A DNA stretch of 64,000 nt from Pterobdella sp. o SKG-2022 (lineage: Eukaryota; Annelida; Clitellata; Hirudinida; Piscicolidae), in assembly GCA_964035795.1 (NCBI GenBank), contig OZ038322.1:20190674-20254673 (forward strand), read 5' to 3'. Made by a program: the position numbers and the translations under genes. A model generated the notes under the pieces. It did no database searches, was not told where the DNA came from, and saw only the letters and a list, made by a program, of their open reading frames with translations. This document shows positions 11,383 to 24,954 of the stretch, piece after piece; the first letter of the stretch is position 1, and each line of letters begins with the position of its first letter.

Positions 11383-14300
11383 ATGGTGCTTTCAACTGAG
11401 AATAAAAAAAACAAATTGATTAAAACTCATCCGAACAAAAAATATAAACTGGATAATGTCTTTAACCACATTTTCACTCCAAAATCCTTTCTGGTGAGTC
11501 CTTCTAATATAATGCAGTCAAAAACTGCAAATGAATTTAACCATCAAAAAGCAGAAACACTGAATAATTCAATTTTTTGTTCTTTGTGTTTGCTTTTTTG
11601 GTATAATAATTATATTATTTCAAACAAATGACTATTAGTCTAGAGTTGTGCCATTAATTGAATTTCGTGAAAAGTTCATGTTGATGTTAAACTTCCAAAA
11701 TAATCTGAGTAATTTTGATATATACTAATTGATTCATCAATATTTTTTACTAAGAACTTTGCTATTTCATGATTAATGTTTTTGAATATTATAGATGAAC
11801 TTTTTATATTATACACAGTAACATATTTTCATTGTTTTTTATCACAACGCAAAATTTTTTCACAAATTTATGTACTAATTTAATCTTTTTAACTTCATGT
11901 TTTTTTCACCAAGGTGGAACATTTTATAAATAGAAAAGTTGAATACACCAAATCAACATACATGTTACTATTATAAAAGAACATTTAATCTCAGGTGGAT
12001 ATAGCAGATTTGGCTGAGCATAGGAACATTGTAGCATGTTTATCTTCAAGTGTGGGATTAAACTTTTTATACATCACCGTGGCTAAACAATTGGCTTACA
12101 CATTGAATTCTCACACATTCAATGAGGTTGCTGGGAAGTTTATGAAAATTTTGTTTGTGCTCGAATCAGGTAGCTAAATTCAAAAAAATTTTATTTGATT
12201 GAATTTCATTTTTATAATAATATTTTTTCTAGAAGAAACAATTTGTAGTATATCAAAGTTGTTTCATCTGCATTCTGAATTGAAAGTGTTGGAGTTGGAC
12301 AATGTCTTATCAAATTTCCATTTCTTTTTTTCTAGTAACGTTATTATCACAACGTTTGACTCATGTATAAAACTTTTTCACAACTTCCACTCTCTCAAAA
12401 GATTTTTCAGCTTGTTAGTCATTCCTAACTGCCACAAAGCTCTCTTTGATCTTCAATTCAAAACTGTTGTTGATTTTTTTTATGAGACAGATAATGAAAA
12501 CAATCATGGTTCAACAGAAGTTCACAGTAATACTAAACTACCTCGAATCTTGGCAACAACGTCGAGTTTGTTGGCTGACCAACACCTTCACCCTTCTAGA
12601 ATTGAGGCTCATTTTGAAGCTCTCGAGATACTTTTTAGGGCAGATGTGATTGTTGCTCCTGGTCTCATACCTCTCCCTGTACTAACTGACAACAATCTAC
12701 TACTTAAGCAACAACAACAGCTCAAACTACAAAGAACTGAGCACCAAATTTCAACTAAAGATCACTCACTTAATGTTTTTGATAAGGATGACTCCAATAC
12801 TGATGCAGAGGATGTATACAAAACACCAGGCACATTATACCACTCAGAATTAATCACCACCCAGCTCACACACCCTCAGGAACAAGTCATCAACTGCCCG
12901 TCTAGTACTGATCACACAGGCCTTGTCAAAAAAATCGACAAGTTCATCAGATTCACATTACATTTTGTTAGAACATTTGATTATGCCAATCTTGATTATC
13001 TTGATAAGGTACTATCTAAGACTGATTCTGATGCTATGTCTGCTTCTACGGAGATGTGTAAAGAAGTAAGGGATGGAAATATTGATTCAAGTGATTGCAA
13101 TGATAAGGATAATTTGAAGAGTACAAGAGATCCAGAATTTGATCAGAAAGATTCAATGCTTAGGAACAATACACAAACATCTGATACTCAATTATTATCT
13201 GATAATTCAAAAAGTTCAGAAATTGTAAATAAAGATAAAAATTGTGACAAAACCCATTCTACCGATAGACCAAATTCACCCAATAGTGAACCCACTCTCA
13301 CAGAACCACAAGTACCCAATATTCAGCAAACACCCACTACACAACAAACACCTAATGAAGCACCAAAGAAGGACCTTTTACAGAGTGTACATCGATGTCT
13401 AGTAGAATGCCTCGACATCCTACATCAATTAGGTCCATATATATTATCACATACGTTTTGATAAAAAAGTTTACTCACTCTATAAATTTATTTAGTTTAT
13501 AAACCTTAGTTAAACTATTCGTTTTCAATTTCAACATGAAAGTATTAGAAATAAAAAACTTTTTCCCAAGATGCTTATAGAATTGCCATAAATAGTAACA
13601 ATCCTCCATAACACGCAGGTCCTTGGTGCAGTGCTAAAGTGGCGCATGCATTTGTGAAACAGTTGAGCAAGATTGAAGCTTGTGAGCCAAATAAGTGAGT
13701 GTTTGTGTAGGAAAGTCAATTTGGCTTGATGTGTTGTGTAGGGCTGAATTTCTTGTGTGTTCCATAAATTGTCAGTTCTTTTAAGTTTAAAACTGGTTGT
13801 GTTTCATGAAAATTTTATACAGCTTTGTAGTATTGTAGCTCATATAAACAATGGAAATAATAATAATTTTTATCATTGCTATTATTATATTGCAAATATT
13901 ATTAAGTATAATAACGAGAAGGCATGAAACAGGGGAGTGGTGCAGATGCTACAGCTGGCTGCAAGCACCCTGAGGTGTGTCGACAAGATGGTCGAAGACT
14001 ACTTCGAGAGCAATGTTTGTTTTTCAATATTTTTATTTTGTTTTTGGCACGTCATGAAATTTTCAAAGTAAGGCCATAAACACAAAGTATTTATTAAATG
14101 ACACAAAGCTTTTTGTAAGGCTAGCTTACATTATCAAGTGATACTGATAAATTTGCTGTAATCTAAATTATTTAATTCAATTTATCAAGTTGAACTTATC
14201 GAAAATTTTAGTTTTTTCGAAAACAATAATTGTATCTGAAATTTGCCTCATTTTGGAAATATCAAACTCAAGAAGTATTTGTCATTATTTTTCATATCAC

Positions 14301-17300
14301 AACTTACACAGGTGCACACATTAGAGGACTTTCTGACTCTGACCACACCCAAGGTGGCTCATCTCTTACAGATCCTCAGAAAATACAAACCTGATGATAA
14401 CTTCACTATCGTTCCCGGTAATTACGACGATGATGGTGATGACGTTGAAGATGATGACGTAAGAAAAGATGGAGATGATGATGAAGAGGAGGAAGATGAT
14501 GATGATAAGGTGATGAGTCAGGTGGGATGGAGCAGGGCTGGGAAGGTGGGAGGACAGGGAGTCTCGTGTGTGGTGGTGAAGAAGGAGGATGGCGTCTTTG
14601 TTAGTTTGTTTTTTGGCTTTCTAAGTAAAATAAATTTCTTTTTTGTTCACAATTATTAAAATGTATGATGATTTAAATTAATGGTGATTTTATAATTATT
14701 TAGATTTTGATCCATTTATCAGTATAAGATCAGATAATATATATACAGAAATCTCTACAAGAAGAAGAAGGAATATGGGGGCTTGTGTTTGTAGACAGGA
14801 AACATGTGGCATTTGCATTGAACAAACTGCTTGTGGAGCTGTGCAACTGGGATGTGGACTTGTACTTCGTTTGGAGTCACTACGTGGCACCTCGATGTAT
14901 CAGTGAGGAGAGCAAGAGTGAGGAGGGCAAAAGTGCACAAGTGAGTAATGATACTCAGAGATTGGAGGAAGTGTTAAAAAAGTTCCGAAGACGGGAGTTG
15001 AACTTGCTCTTCACCACACCTGCTCTTGAGACGGGTATCGAATTGCCTAGGTATGTAGTGTGTAGGGTGTATGTGTGTTCTATTGAGGTTTTTTTCTTGG
15101 TAGGTATCATAAGTATCGATATGTTTTTAGCTCATATCTCAAAAAAATCTTAAACAGATGCAACCTAATCGTTCGATTTTCACTTCCAACCACTTATACA
15201 TCATACATCCATTCTAAGGTTACCTTGCTAAATTCTATCATGCGTTAAAGTCGATAGTTCACATCAGCATTAAAGTAAAAAATAAATTAAAGAAATTAAA
15301 CTTTCAAATACCATCATCTGACACAGGCTAGGGCAAGGTCGTTGGCAGGCAAGTATATTCATCTGGTTGATGCTCCAATGGTGCCACATTATCATAAGAT
15401 GCTCCAATCTTTCAAACAGATTCAAGAGGTTTGTGGTGGTGGTATGGGTAGATATTTATGTTGTTTTTTTCAAGTCGAATGTGTGGAATAGCTTTTCCAA
15501 TCATTAGATGCAAATCGTAGTTTCTGCATGGTTTGTTGTTTTTCTATTGGTGAAAAGGCATGGTATTGACTCATTGTATTGATTGAATTGATTCTCAACT
15601 CTATACACCTTAACAGATCTTATTCAAGAGATGCAGGTACCACCAACAAATCTATCAGCCATTACATGTGAAAACCGAAGAGGATGAGGCTGTTAAAAGC
15701 ACTGATAAAAATGATATAAACACAATAACAATGGAGGATGCCATCAAGCTAATCAACCGGTTCCATAGTTTAATCATTTAATCAAGTTTAATCAATTTTT
15801 TTTTATTCATTTTCTTGGCTGCCATAATATTAGCTTTGTATAATTTCATGAATTTTTTATCAGCTCAGTTGCGACAATGTGCGCTCACGTGGTTTGTACG
15901 GTCAATAATACCAAAAATAATATTAATGTGATTGTTTTCAATACAGGTATTGTGTCAAACTGCCAAGTGATACATTCACTCATCTGACTGCGATTTGTAA
16001 GGTAGAAAAAGTTGGTGAGGATGGGGTGGTACAAGCGGCAAAAGTCATAGGTGACGGTAGTGCTGTTGATGCATCGGTGAAGTACAAGGCCAGTCTTCGG
16101 CTGCCTGTGAGCTCATCCGTCAAACAGACAGTTGTGGTGAGTTCAATGTGTTTTCATGATTAAATAATAGTTATAGAGAAGCGTTTCATCAAACTTAATG
16201 AATGGAAACTGAAACTTTTAGCTCAAGATGGTTCAAAGTCAAACTAATATTTCATATGAAAATTTACATTGTTGAATTGTTTCGTTCAAGTTTAACACTG
16301 CCCTTTCAGGGTCCTTTGATGAAGAATGAGCAGGACTCCAAACGAGCAGTTGCTTTGGAGATGTGCAAGTTATTGCACCAATCAAGAGAGTTAGATGATA
16401 ATTATCAACCAATAGGAAAGGAGGATGGTGAAGAGGAAGCTGACGACGATGATGAAGATAGTTCGGAAGAATATGGCGATGAGGATGTTTCTGAACAGGT
16501 GATTTGCCAGTTTTTTGAGATTTTATTATTTAAAAATTCATCAAAATCAATAAAAATATTCCAGTTTCTAAAAACTTTAAATATTTTTCAGTTAAGACCA
16601 GGGTCAACCAAACGCAAGCAGCATTACGTCAAGAGTATCGCTCATTTACTCAAAGCCCCGCCTTCTCTCTCACAGTCTAACCACTTATATGTCTTTCACA
16701 TGACTTTAACCGGGCCAATCACAGACGAGCAAAACACAAGAGGTCGGCCAATAAATGCACCCGAAGATACTTCGAAGAACTTGGGCTTCATCAGTTTCAA
16801 CAGACTTCCATTAGTCAGCATATTTTGCTTTTCTATCAGTTTAAACAAGTTATATTTTTGCACACTTGTTAGCAGTTCTATTCGTTTTTAAAACCATACC
16901 TTTATGAGATCAAATACTGCTTAAACTTACACCATCACCTCTTCTCATACACACATCATTGCACCGTCTCCTTCAGATTCCTTTGTTTCCGGTGTTCACG
17001 CGATCGGGAGAGGTGACAGTGGGTGTCGACTTGGCTTCTGCATCATTGAGTCTCACACCCCTTCAACTGCAAAGACTTTTCGGTTTCCACAGGTTGTGTC
17101 TTAGTTTTTATATGGAACTCTAGGTTTTTTCAATCATATTTATTCCACAATGAATCATTTTTTTAAATTAAAATTAAAATATTTAATTTTTCATATAAAA
17201 AAAATAATTTAAAGTTACAAAAAACTGTTTTTTTTCACAAAGACTTCAGTTTTCACCAATTCAGTTGCAATAAGTTATATCTGCTTACAAATAAAGTACC

Positions 17301-20300
17301 ATTTTTCAAGTTTAATTAAAAGTTATAACTGTTTGATCTTCAATACAGATTCATTTTTTGCCAAGTTTTGAGGCTTGAGAAGCACCCAATGGCCTTCGAT
17401 TTCTCCACCTCCTCCTGGAATTCTCTCCTTGTCCCTGTGGATCTTGGTGCTTATTCTTCTTTGTCATCCTGCTCATTAATTATAATTTAATAAGCATTTC
17501 ATTATAATCACTTTTGAACGAGTGGCTTTCAATAGCATGATTTATTTCTAATATTAATAGGCTTTCATGAAAAGATTTATGTTTTATTATTACTACTTGA
17601 CAGACCCAGCCACTGGTGTGGAAACGATCGACTGGGACTTCATAACTAAGATAGAGAACTACCCTCCACCCACTTTTGCTAACAACCACCGATCTTTTTC
17701 ATTCAAATACAACAATAAAACAACTTGTAAATCTTCCAACGGTGTCGATTCCAGCAATTACGTATCAAAATCTAGTGAGGAGCCAGGGGTGAATGGATGG
17801 GGAGAAATTAAAGACAAAACTAACAAGAAGTGGTTGATGAGTGATGAGGATGTCATTCATAATATAGATGCGGACAACACTGCTTCTATACCATCAAATA
17901 ACAATGAAGTAAAACCTAAACAAGTCGCACCACCAAAAGCAGTGACTCAGGTGTGCAAGCCCCCAAACAAAGAGTCGTTTATTTTTGATGAGGAATTGTT
18001 CAAAGATGCCGTGGTGACTCCTTCTTATAGGAATGTCGATCAACCACAGTACTTTTATGTGGCTGAGATAAGGAAGGATCTTTCACTTCTCAGGTTGATA
18101 AGCTTTGTCGTTTCAAGAAAGAATTCTATAGTTTCTAGTACACCTGCTAATGTTTCGAAGTTATTACAAAATAAATTAGCTTCAAATTTCATTGTGAACA
18201 TTAAACATCATCGCCCATCATACCTACAGCACCTTTCCTTCTCCCGAGTTATACGACACATTCAAACACTATTACAACTCCAAGTACAATCTGCATCCCA
18301 CCAACGACCACCAACCCTTGCTCGATGTTGACCACACTTCAGCCAGGCTCAACCTTCTCACTCCCAGGTGCTTCTTTGGTCTTTGTAGAGTTTATTATGA
18401 TTTTTCATCAGGTGTTGTACAATCTTTTGATTATGTATCTCTTTCAAATTCAGGTTTTTTTTTAAATTAATCTTTTTGTAGACCTATGTTTTTTTAATAA
18501 TATTTTATAATGTTTCAATTAATCTAATACTTAAATTCATCTAACTCGACGTAGGTATGTGAATCAAAAAGGCATTTCGCTTCCGACCTCAAGTGCAGAA
18601 AACAGGAGGATCAAACGGGAATCACTACAACAGAAGCAGATTCTCGTGCCTGAGTTCTGTTATGTGCACCCTCTGCCTGCTTCCTTTTGGAGGAAGGTTC
18701 ACCAATTGATTAATTGATTATTATATTTTTTAAAATTGTTCAGTTAATTAATACATAGTTCAACTTTAAATTTAATTTTATTTTTAAACCTCCAAATCAC
18801 TAACACCAGGTTGTATGTGTTCCTACGATGTTGTACCGCCTGAACCATTTGCTGTTGGCTGATGAACTGAGGACAACAGTGATAGAAGAGGCTGATCTAG
18901 GCTTCAAAAATGCCTTTGATGAGACCAACGAAAAGGGCATGTCACACAACGGTGATATGAGGCCGTGTCTGCAGTTTAGGTTTGCCATTGATGGTCAGAC
19001 CACCTCCACTCTAACTCTCAGTCGCAAAACTGGAGTAGCATCAAACACTTCTGACGGATCTAATTGTGAGGATGATGAAGATATAGATGAGGAGGATAAC
19101 AGTAAAAATGATCATATAGCACCGATTGATAGGCCGAGTAGGGACAATAGTGTATTAACAACGGATAATAATGCAACTACTCAGCAATTTGGCACTTCTT
19201 CATCCAGTCTTGATGATGATTACGATAGCGATGGACCTACTTCTTGTGACATCATACAAACCCTCACTATGTCAAACGCCAATGACTTCTTCAACCTAGA
19301 GAGGTTGGAGACTGTAGGAGATTCATTTCTGAAGGTCGTTTGTTCATTTCTGATCGGTTGATAGTTTTTTGTATTTCCATTATTTTTATAGTTATTTTAA
19401 AGTTTTTCATCTACCTACTATCAGTTTATTTTTTATACAACACTATGAAAATAAATTCAAGCTTTTATCTTAACTTGGATAAATTTTTCTACTAAAAGTA
19501 CAATGCTTGTAGTTCGCAGTGACAGTGTACTTGTACTGCAACAACCTCAACATCCATGAAGGCAGACTCAGTTACCTACGCAGTTTGCAGGTCAGTTTCA
19601 TCATTAAGGTTTTATGTGGTCTAGACTTTGATTTTCAAAGAAATAAAAAGCATTTTAATGGGTTTTTGTTTGAATTCTGATATTCTATTTAGTTTTTTAA
19701 TTTAAACTACGATCATGAATGATACTAAATAAAATTGAATTTTTGATAATAAAATCATTTTTAAGTTAAAAGTTATAATCCAAAGATACTTGAAATAAAA
19801 TTTTCTCAAATTTATCTCTGACCAGGTGAGCAACCAGAATTTGTACAAATTAGGAAAGAGGAAGAACCTACCTGGAGTAATGGTGGCTGTCAAGTTTGAG
19901 CCTGTAGAAAACTGGCTACCACCTGGCTTTATTCTCAAAATGAATCAAATAGGCAATTCTTTGTACTGGGAAAATCCTAAAAAGAGTCTGAAGAAGCAAG
20001 AGATTGAAAAAGTGCAAGAGGAAAAGAAGGAGAAGGAAGTGAAGAAAGAGCATAAAGAAGAAGAAGAAAAGGTGAATGAAGAAGAAAAGGAAAAAGAAAT
20101 AAAGGTTGCGAAAGAACATAAAGATAAAAAGGCTGTTGGATTTGAGGATGATAATGATAATAATAGTGAGGAAAAAGAAAAAAATACTAAAGAAAAGAAA
20201 GAAGAAAATGAAACTACCAAATCTAATGAAGAAACTGAAGTAAAAAAATCAAATAAAAAAAGACGGAAGAATAAAAAGAAATCAGAGAACACAGAATCGA

Positions 20301-23300
20301 CACATGAGACATCAAACGAACTTTTCAAAGACTGCCGCAAAACCACCAACGAGGCTCCAAAAACCGCTACTGATGCACCCGAGCTGCATCACTTCGTCCC
20401 CTACAATCTGCAAACTCAACACAGTATCCCTGATAAGAGCATAGCAGATTGTGTTGAAGCTATCATAGGTCTGTTCAGTCTTTATAGCTTAATACATTTT
20501 CATGATACTTATCATTAAAGGAACTTATCTCTACGTTTTGATTGTGTCAATCAAACATTTTGCAGGTTGTTATTTAGCTTGTGCAGGCCAAACATCCGCC
20601 CTCAAGTTAATGAACTGGTTCGGTCTGAAGGTACGTTCATAGTTTCAATATACTTATAACGTTTTTCCTTCTTACCATTTTGTTTCAAATCAACTACAGG
20701 TTCTACCTGTGTCTTCAGAGAGTGGAGAAGACAAAAAATCTGAAAATTTCACAAAGAATTCAACATTAAACCACTCTACTACTCACTCCAGCTCACCATG
20801 CACCCAACTCACACCACCACCCTCACCGCTTCTTTGTCATGTAGACAATCCTCAGGAACAACTGGAACATCTTTTACAGGGATTCAACCAATTAGAGGAC
20901 ATGATTGGATATCATTTCCGTGATAAGTTTGCTGCTATCTCTTGTTCTATCATTGTTCTTATTTAGTGATTTCATTTTTGAGGAATATAGCTTTTTATTG
21001 AAACAACAAATATTTGGTAATTATACTTGGAATACAACATTATGATCGTTAATTGAAGTTGCTTTTGGGTTACGATATAAATTCAGGATAATATAACCAT
21101 CTGACTAGGAATACTTGCTTTCATATATCTTATTCTTACTTTTTATAATTGCCCTCTAATAACCACAATTACCATCAGTCACAACTACCACGAGGTCATT
21201 ATTCAAAACCACAAATACTCACTATCACCCACCACAGGGCTTACCTCTTACAAGCCTTTACGCACGCTTCCTTCTACCACAACACTGTCACCGACTGCTA
21301 CCAAAGACTCGAGTTTTTAGGTGACGCCATTTTAGATTACATTATCACTAGACATCTCTTCGAAGACTCTATCGAACATTCTCCAGGTTTTATTTGCGAT
21401 TCATTTAGTTTTTATGCTTTTGAAAGTTTGTTTTGTTTTTGTGGTTTCAGATATGATGAAATCCATAAAAATTTTTCAAAGGAAATAAAAAATAGCGAGT
21501 TGAAACATATGAATATTTTCCCACATAACAGGCATTTTAACGGATTTGAGATCAGCTTTGGTGAACAACAACATCTTCGCTTATTTGGCCGTCAAGTGGT
21601 CACTACATAAATACATCAAATACGTATCTTCTTCCTTGTTTGACGTCATCAACAAATTTGTTGAGTGGGTTAGTTGCACCGATGAAGAGGCGCTCATAAA
21701 TGATGCTGTGAGTCATTGGGGACTGGTTGAAAAGGGGTTTGGTGATTTGGTTGTTGCTTATGAAGGTTGGGTTTTGCGGTGTGGTTGGTTCTAAAGTTTA
21801 GTTGATTAGAGCTGTGTTGGCTATTGTAAAGTTTACATTTTTTTTAATTTTAAAATTATGTTTTAAAATTTGAATAACTTCATGCTTTTAAAAATATCCT
21901 TCTAGATTGAAGGGGATTGGTTCTTGAACAAAAACGATCAACCAATGACAGAAGATTCTTTAGAAAAAGATAATCATCAAAACAAGGAAGGCTCTTTCCA
22001 AAAGAGGACTGAGGATGGGAGTGTGGATGAAGGGAAGAGTGGTTCAGTGAAGGTGGAAGGGGCAGAAGAGGATTCAGATGTAGAGATGCCCAAGATACTG
22101 GGTGATGTCTTCGAGTCTCTAGCTGGTGCGTGTGGTTCTGTGTTCAACTTCGTTTTGTACACTGGCCTTTTTGAGATTTCATATTGTTTCAACAAGTGTA
22201 TATAAATTTTCCATTTTGTCTTTTTTTTTGAGGTTTATGTTGTATTGTTCTAGGTTGACGTTAAACTTTGTGTAATTCTAGTCTGTAGTTTTATAGGCTG
22301 CTTTCCAGGAAAGCATTTAATGCTAAAAATGAAGTTGTCAAACCATTTTCTACTTTTCATTCTATAATGTGTGGAAATTACTAGACGCTTATAATGATAA
22401 TAATGTATGAAGTCTATTAATTTTTAACACTCATAAACGTTTGTCAGGTGCTATTTATTTGGACAGTGGCTTCTCACTGGATAGAGTCTGGGCGGTGAGT
22501 TTCTATTTTAAACTCGTTTAACTAGGTTGTTAACTGAACGATTCACATGATGTTCAATTGCTGAAGGATTCTTCTTCATATGGATTTAGTTTTTCATTCT
22601 CCGTTCATTTAAATAAAAATCAATTTTTTTCTATTAATATTACATTTAAATTTAAATTCTTCAACTTCACTTTTGAACAATCTGCTTTTTCCAGGTGTAT
22701 AGAAGGCTGATGGAGAAGCATATCAGTGCCTTCCTACTCAAAATTCCCAAGTCTCCAGTGAGGGAACTACTTGAAATGGAGCCTGAGACTGCCAAGTTCG
22801 AGTGAGTGTTTTTTTGTTTTGTCACACTACACACCCTTTAGGAGTAATAATCTCTCAACAAGCAGTTTTGTGTTTAGATTTTATTTACCTGAATCATCCA
22901 TTTTCTCAGCAATTAGTCTATTAGGATAACACAAATGCTTTCTATTGTGACTAAAAATTAGCTATTTTAGTCTAGACTAGATTTTTATTGAATTGCTAGC
23001 ATAAGCTAGCGTAAAAATTAAAATCATCGAAATTCAAGATCAGCTGATTCTACATTTGACAGTTTGCTCAGTCGTTTTCTATTAAGGTTATCCACCAAGC
23101 TAAATAAAATTTTACCAGAACATCAGCGTTGATATCTGTTTCTGAATAAGAAAAGGAGTCTTTAAACATAGTAAATTATTTGTGTGCAGCCTAGTGTGAT
23201 GGCCAGAAGCCAAAATATGAGCTGATATTTAAAAAAAATAATTTTCAGTAATACTTAAAGTAACTATTCATATTTCAAGACTTGTTTTTCAAACTTTTGA

Positions 23301-23568
23301 ATGTAAATTTTACTGAGTTTAAATTTACTTCGTATTTTGTACTAACTAAAAATAAATACTTTTAATTATTTACTCTGATTGGATTGTTATTATTCACAGA
23401 AAACCAGAGAGAACGATAGATGGCAGAGTAAGGGTGGTGGTGAACGTTTTAGGAAAGGGTTCATTCAAGGGTGTGGGTAGGAATTATAGGATTGCTAAAA
23501 CTTCTGCTGCTAAAAAGGCTCTCAAATGTATCAAAGAACAGACTTTTTGTACATCAATGTCCCAATGA
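11383..23568 (+). CDS. DICER1: Dicer ribonuclease III with degenerate N-terminal helicase
   Basis: Dicer cuts dsRNA and pre-miRNA hairpins. Twenty-nine exons start at 11383, 11995, 12233, 13619, 13933, 14312, 14749, 15158, 15327, 15617, 15947, 16310, 16592, 16977, 17349, 17604, 18230, 18555, 18810, 19513, 19826, 20566, 20700, 21238, 21532, 21906, 22448, 22695 and 23400, totalling 2146 aa. Order: HEL1 (1-500), HEL2 (615-760), dimerisation domain (~800-940), platform/PAZ (~945-1400, [26 protein letters not shown]), RNase IIIa ([26 protein letters not shown]), RNase IIIb ([26 protein letters not shown]) and a dsRBD. All RNase III acidic residues are present. Walker A and DExH motifs are lost. 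Long acidic or Lys/Glu-rich inserts make it longer than human Dicer (about 1920 aa). The donor of exon 6 (14509 or 14599) is uncertain. Confidence 0.95.
14186..14262. repeat. Half copy of the TTTTCGACA foldback family
   Basis: This stretch, in a Dicer intron, runs through AAGTTGAACTTATCGAAAAT and TTTAGTTTTTTCGAAAA to CTCATTTT. It matches most of the right arm of the hairpin at 27629-27819 in the same order. No convincing second arm is seen, so it is a decayed or partial copy. Confidence 0.5.
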
Positions 23569-23916
23569 ATTTCTTTTATTGACTTGTTGAATTTTATGAT
23601 TATTTTATAAATTGTTATTTTATTATATTGTTTGTTAATGTGTTTCTATCATGCCTGTAATAATTTAGATCTTTAAATTTTTGGAATATATTATTATCCA
23701 TTAACTTTCAAATGTATCAAATATTTTAATTTTTGATATTTTAAAATGATTTTATCATTACGTTCTATAGTTCAACACATTTCAATAAAAATATTTAAAA
23801 CTTCCAAGTTTTAAATCCATGACGCAAGAAAATTCAAAAACGACTGTTTACCGGCAAATTCCTCATGTTTTACTTATTTTGTAAATAAAAAAAGATTTTT
23901 AAAATATTTTTCAAGC
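23569..23916. other. Dicer 3' flank and upstream region of the EGF-like peptide gene
   Basis: There are 348 bp between the Dicer stop and the next start on the same strand. An AATAAA-like signal (CAATAAAAATATTT) near 23784 could serve Dicer. The short space must also hold the promoter of the peptide gene, unless the two are co-transcribed. Confidence 0.4.
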
Positions 23917-24954
23917 ATGAGACTTTTCATCTTGTTGACACTCTTCGGTCTGCTACTAAGTGAGACTTAAAAAATAATTAATTGTATAACAATCTAATAT
24001 ACATCAATGATAATACACATCGGGAAAAATAAAACTTAACCTGGTAAAAAAACGTATTTTTGGTTTAGTATACGTCGACTTATTCTAACTCTTGTTTTTT
24101 CCTCGTCATAAAATAATTAAATTAAATAATCTTCAAATTTTTATATGTTCAACATCATCAATGTGAGAATTTGAGAAGCTAAAATGAAAGAATGTATTGT
24201 TTGCAGGATGCTCAGGTCGAGTGCAAGAGGTTTTCAGTTTCGACAAGATCGCCTGGCCTTGCGACGATGTGTGTCTATTTTTCTACATATTTGTTTATTT
24301 TTTCATTGATTTCAAATGATGCAAGGTTTTATAAAAGTTTTATTTGCTGTATTTATAGCTTTATTATTATTATTATTGAAAAGTCCGGAATTTCAAAAAA
24401 TCAATAAAAACATCAGATGATCAGTTTTTCCAATCATATTAATAGTTTCTTATCATATAAAAATCAATAACTATAAATAAAATCCATTCAAAATTTTCAA
24501 TTCAATTCACCAATTATGACCAATAAATCCAACATCAGAACGGTTTTTGCGGGGCAAACGCCTACTGTGATCGAAAAAGAAAATGCAGTAAGTTCAAGAC
24601 AAAATAATGATTTTGTATAAACATCAGGAAGCAAGTTTAAAAATAGAAGCATTTTAAACATAAAAAACTCGTTTTTATGTTTTCTACTTAACCTATAATC
24701 AAATATCATAATTTTCTCAATTTATGTAGTTTTATTCAATCGTTATAAAAACACTTCTAAAAAAAACTCATTATTTTCAAAAAATAACAACTTTTATAAT
24801 TTTTTTTCTTTAATTTTTTCACCTTTCTACAGGGTGCATCTTGTCATATTGTTTCGGATGCACAATAGACTATGATGAGAGGGGGTGTGAGGTTTTAAGC
24901 GAGGCCAGACTGCGTTTGTTCTTCGCCACAAGTGATAACGACACCTTCATTTGA
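23917..24954 (+). CDS. Small secreted cysteine-rich EGF-like peptide (91 aa)
   Basis: Four exons, 23917-23959, 24207-24268, 24539-24587 and 24833-24954, join in phase to give 91 codons and a stop. The first exon is a hydrophobic signal peptide (MRLFILLTLFGLLL). The mature part has eight cysteines in about 40 residues, including CDDNGFCGANAYCDRKRKC followed by R-C, spacing like an EGF domain (C-x5-C-x5-C-x5-C-x-C), then further Cys and an acidic C-terminus. It should be an extracellular ligand or matrix peptide; I cannot name the family, and a stand-alone single EGF-like fold is an inference. Each exon is below 130 bp. Splice sites are GTGAGA/CAG, GTGTGT/CAG and GTAAGT/CAG. There is no transcript evidence here. 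Confidence 0.65.

Noticed and set aside
19916..20349. Phe/Ser-rich minus-strand ORFs
   Set aside because: They are antisense shadows of the Lys/Glu-rich Dicer exon 21.
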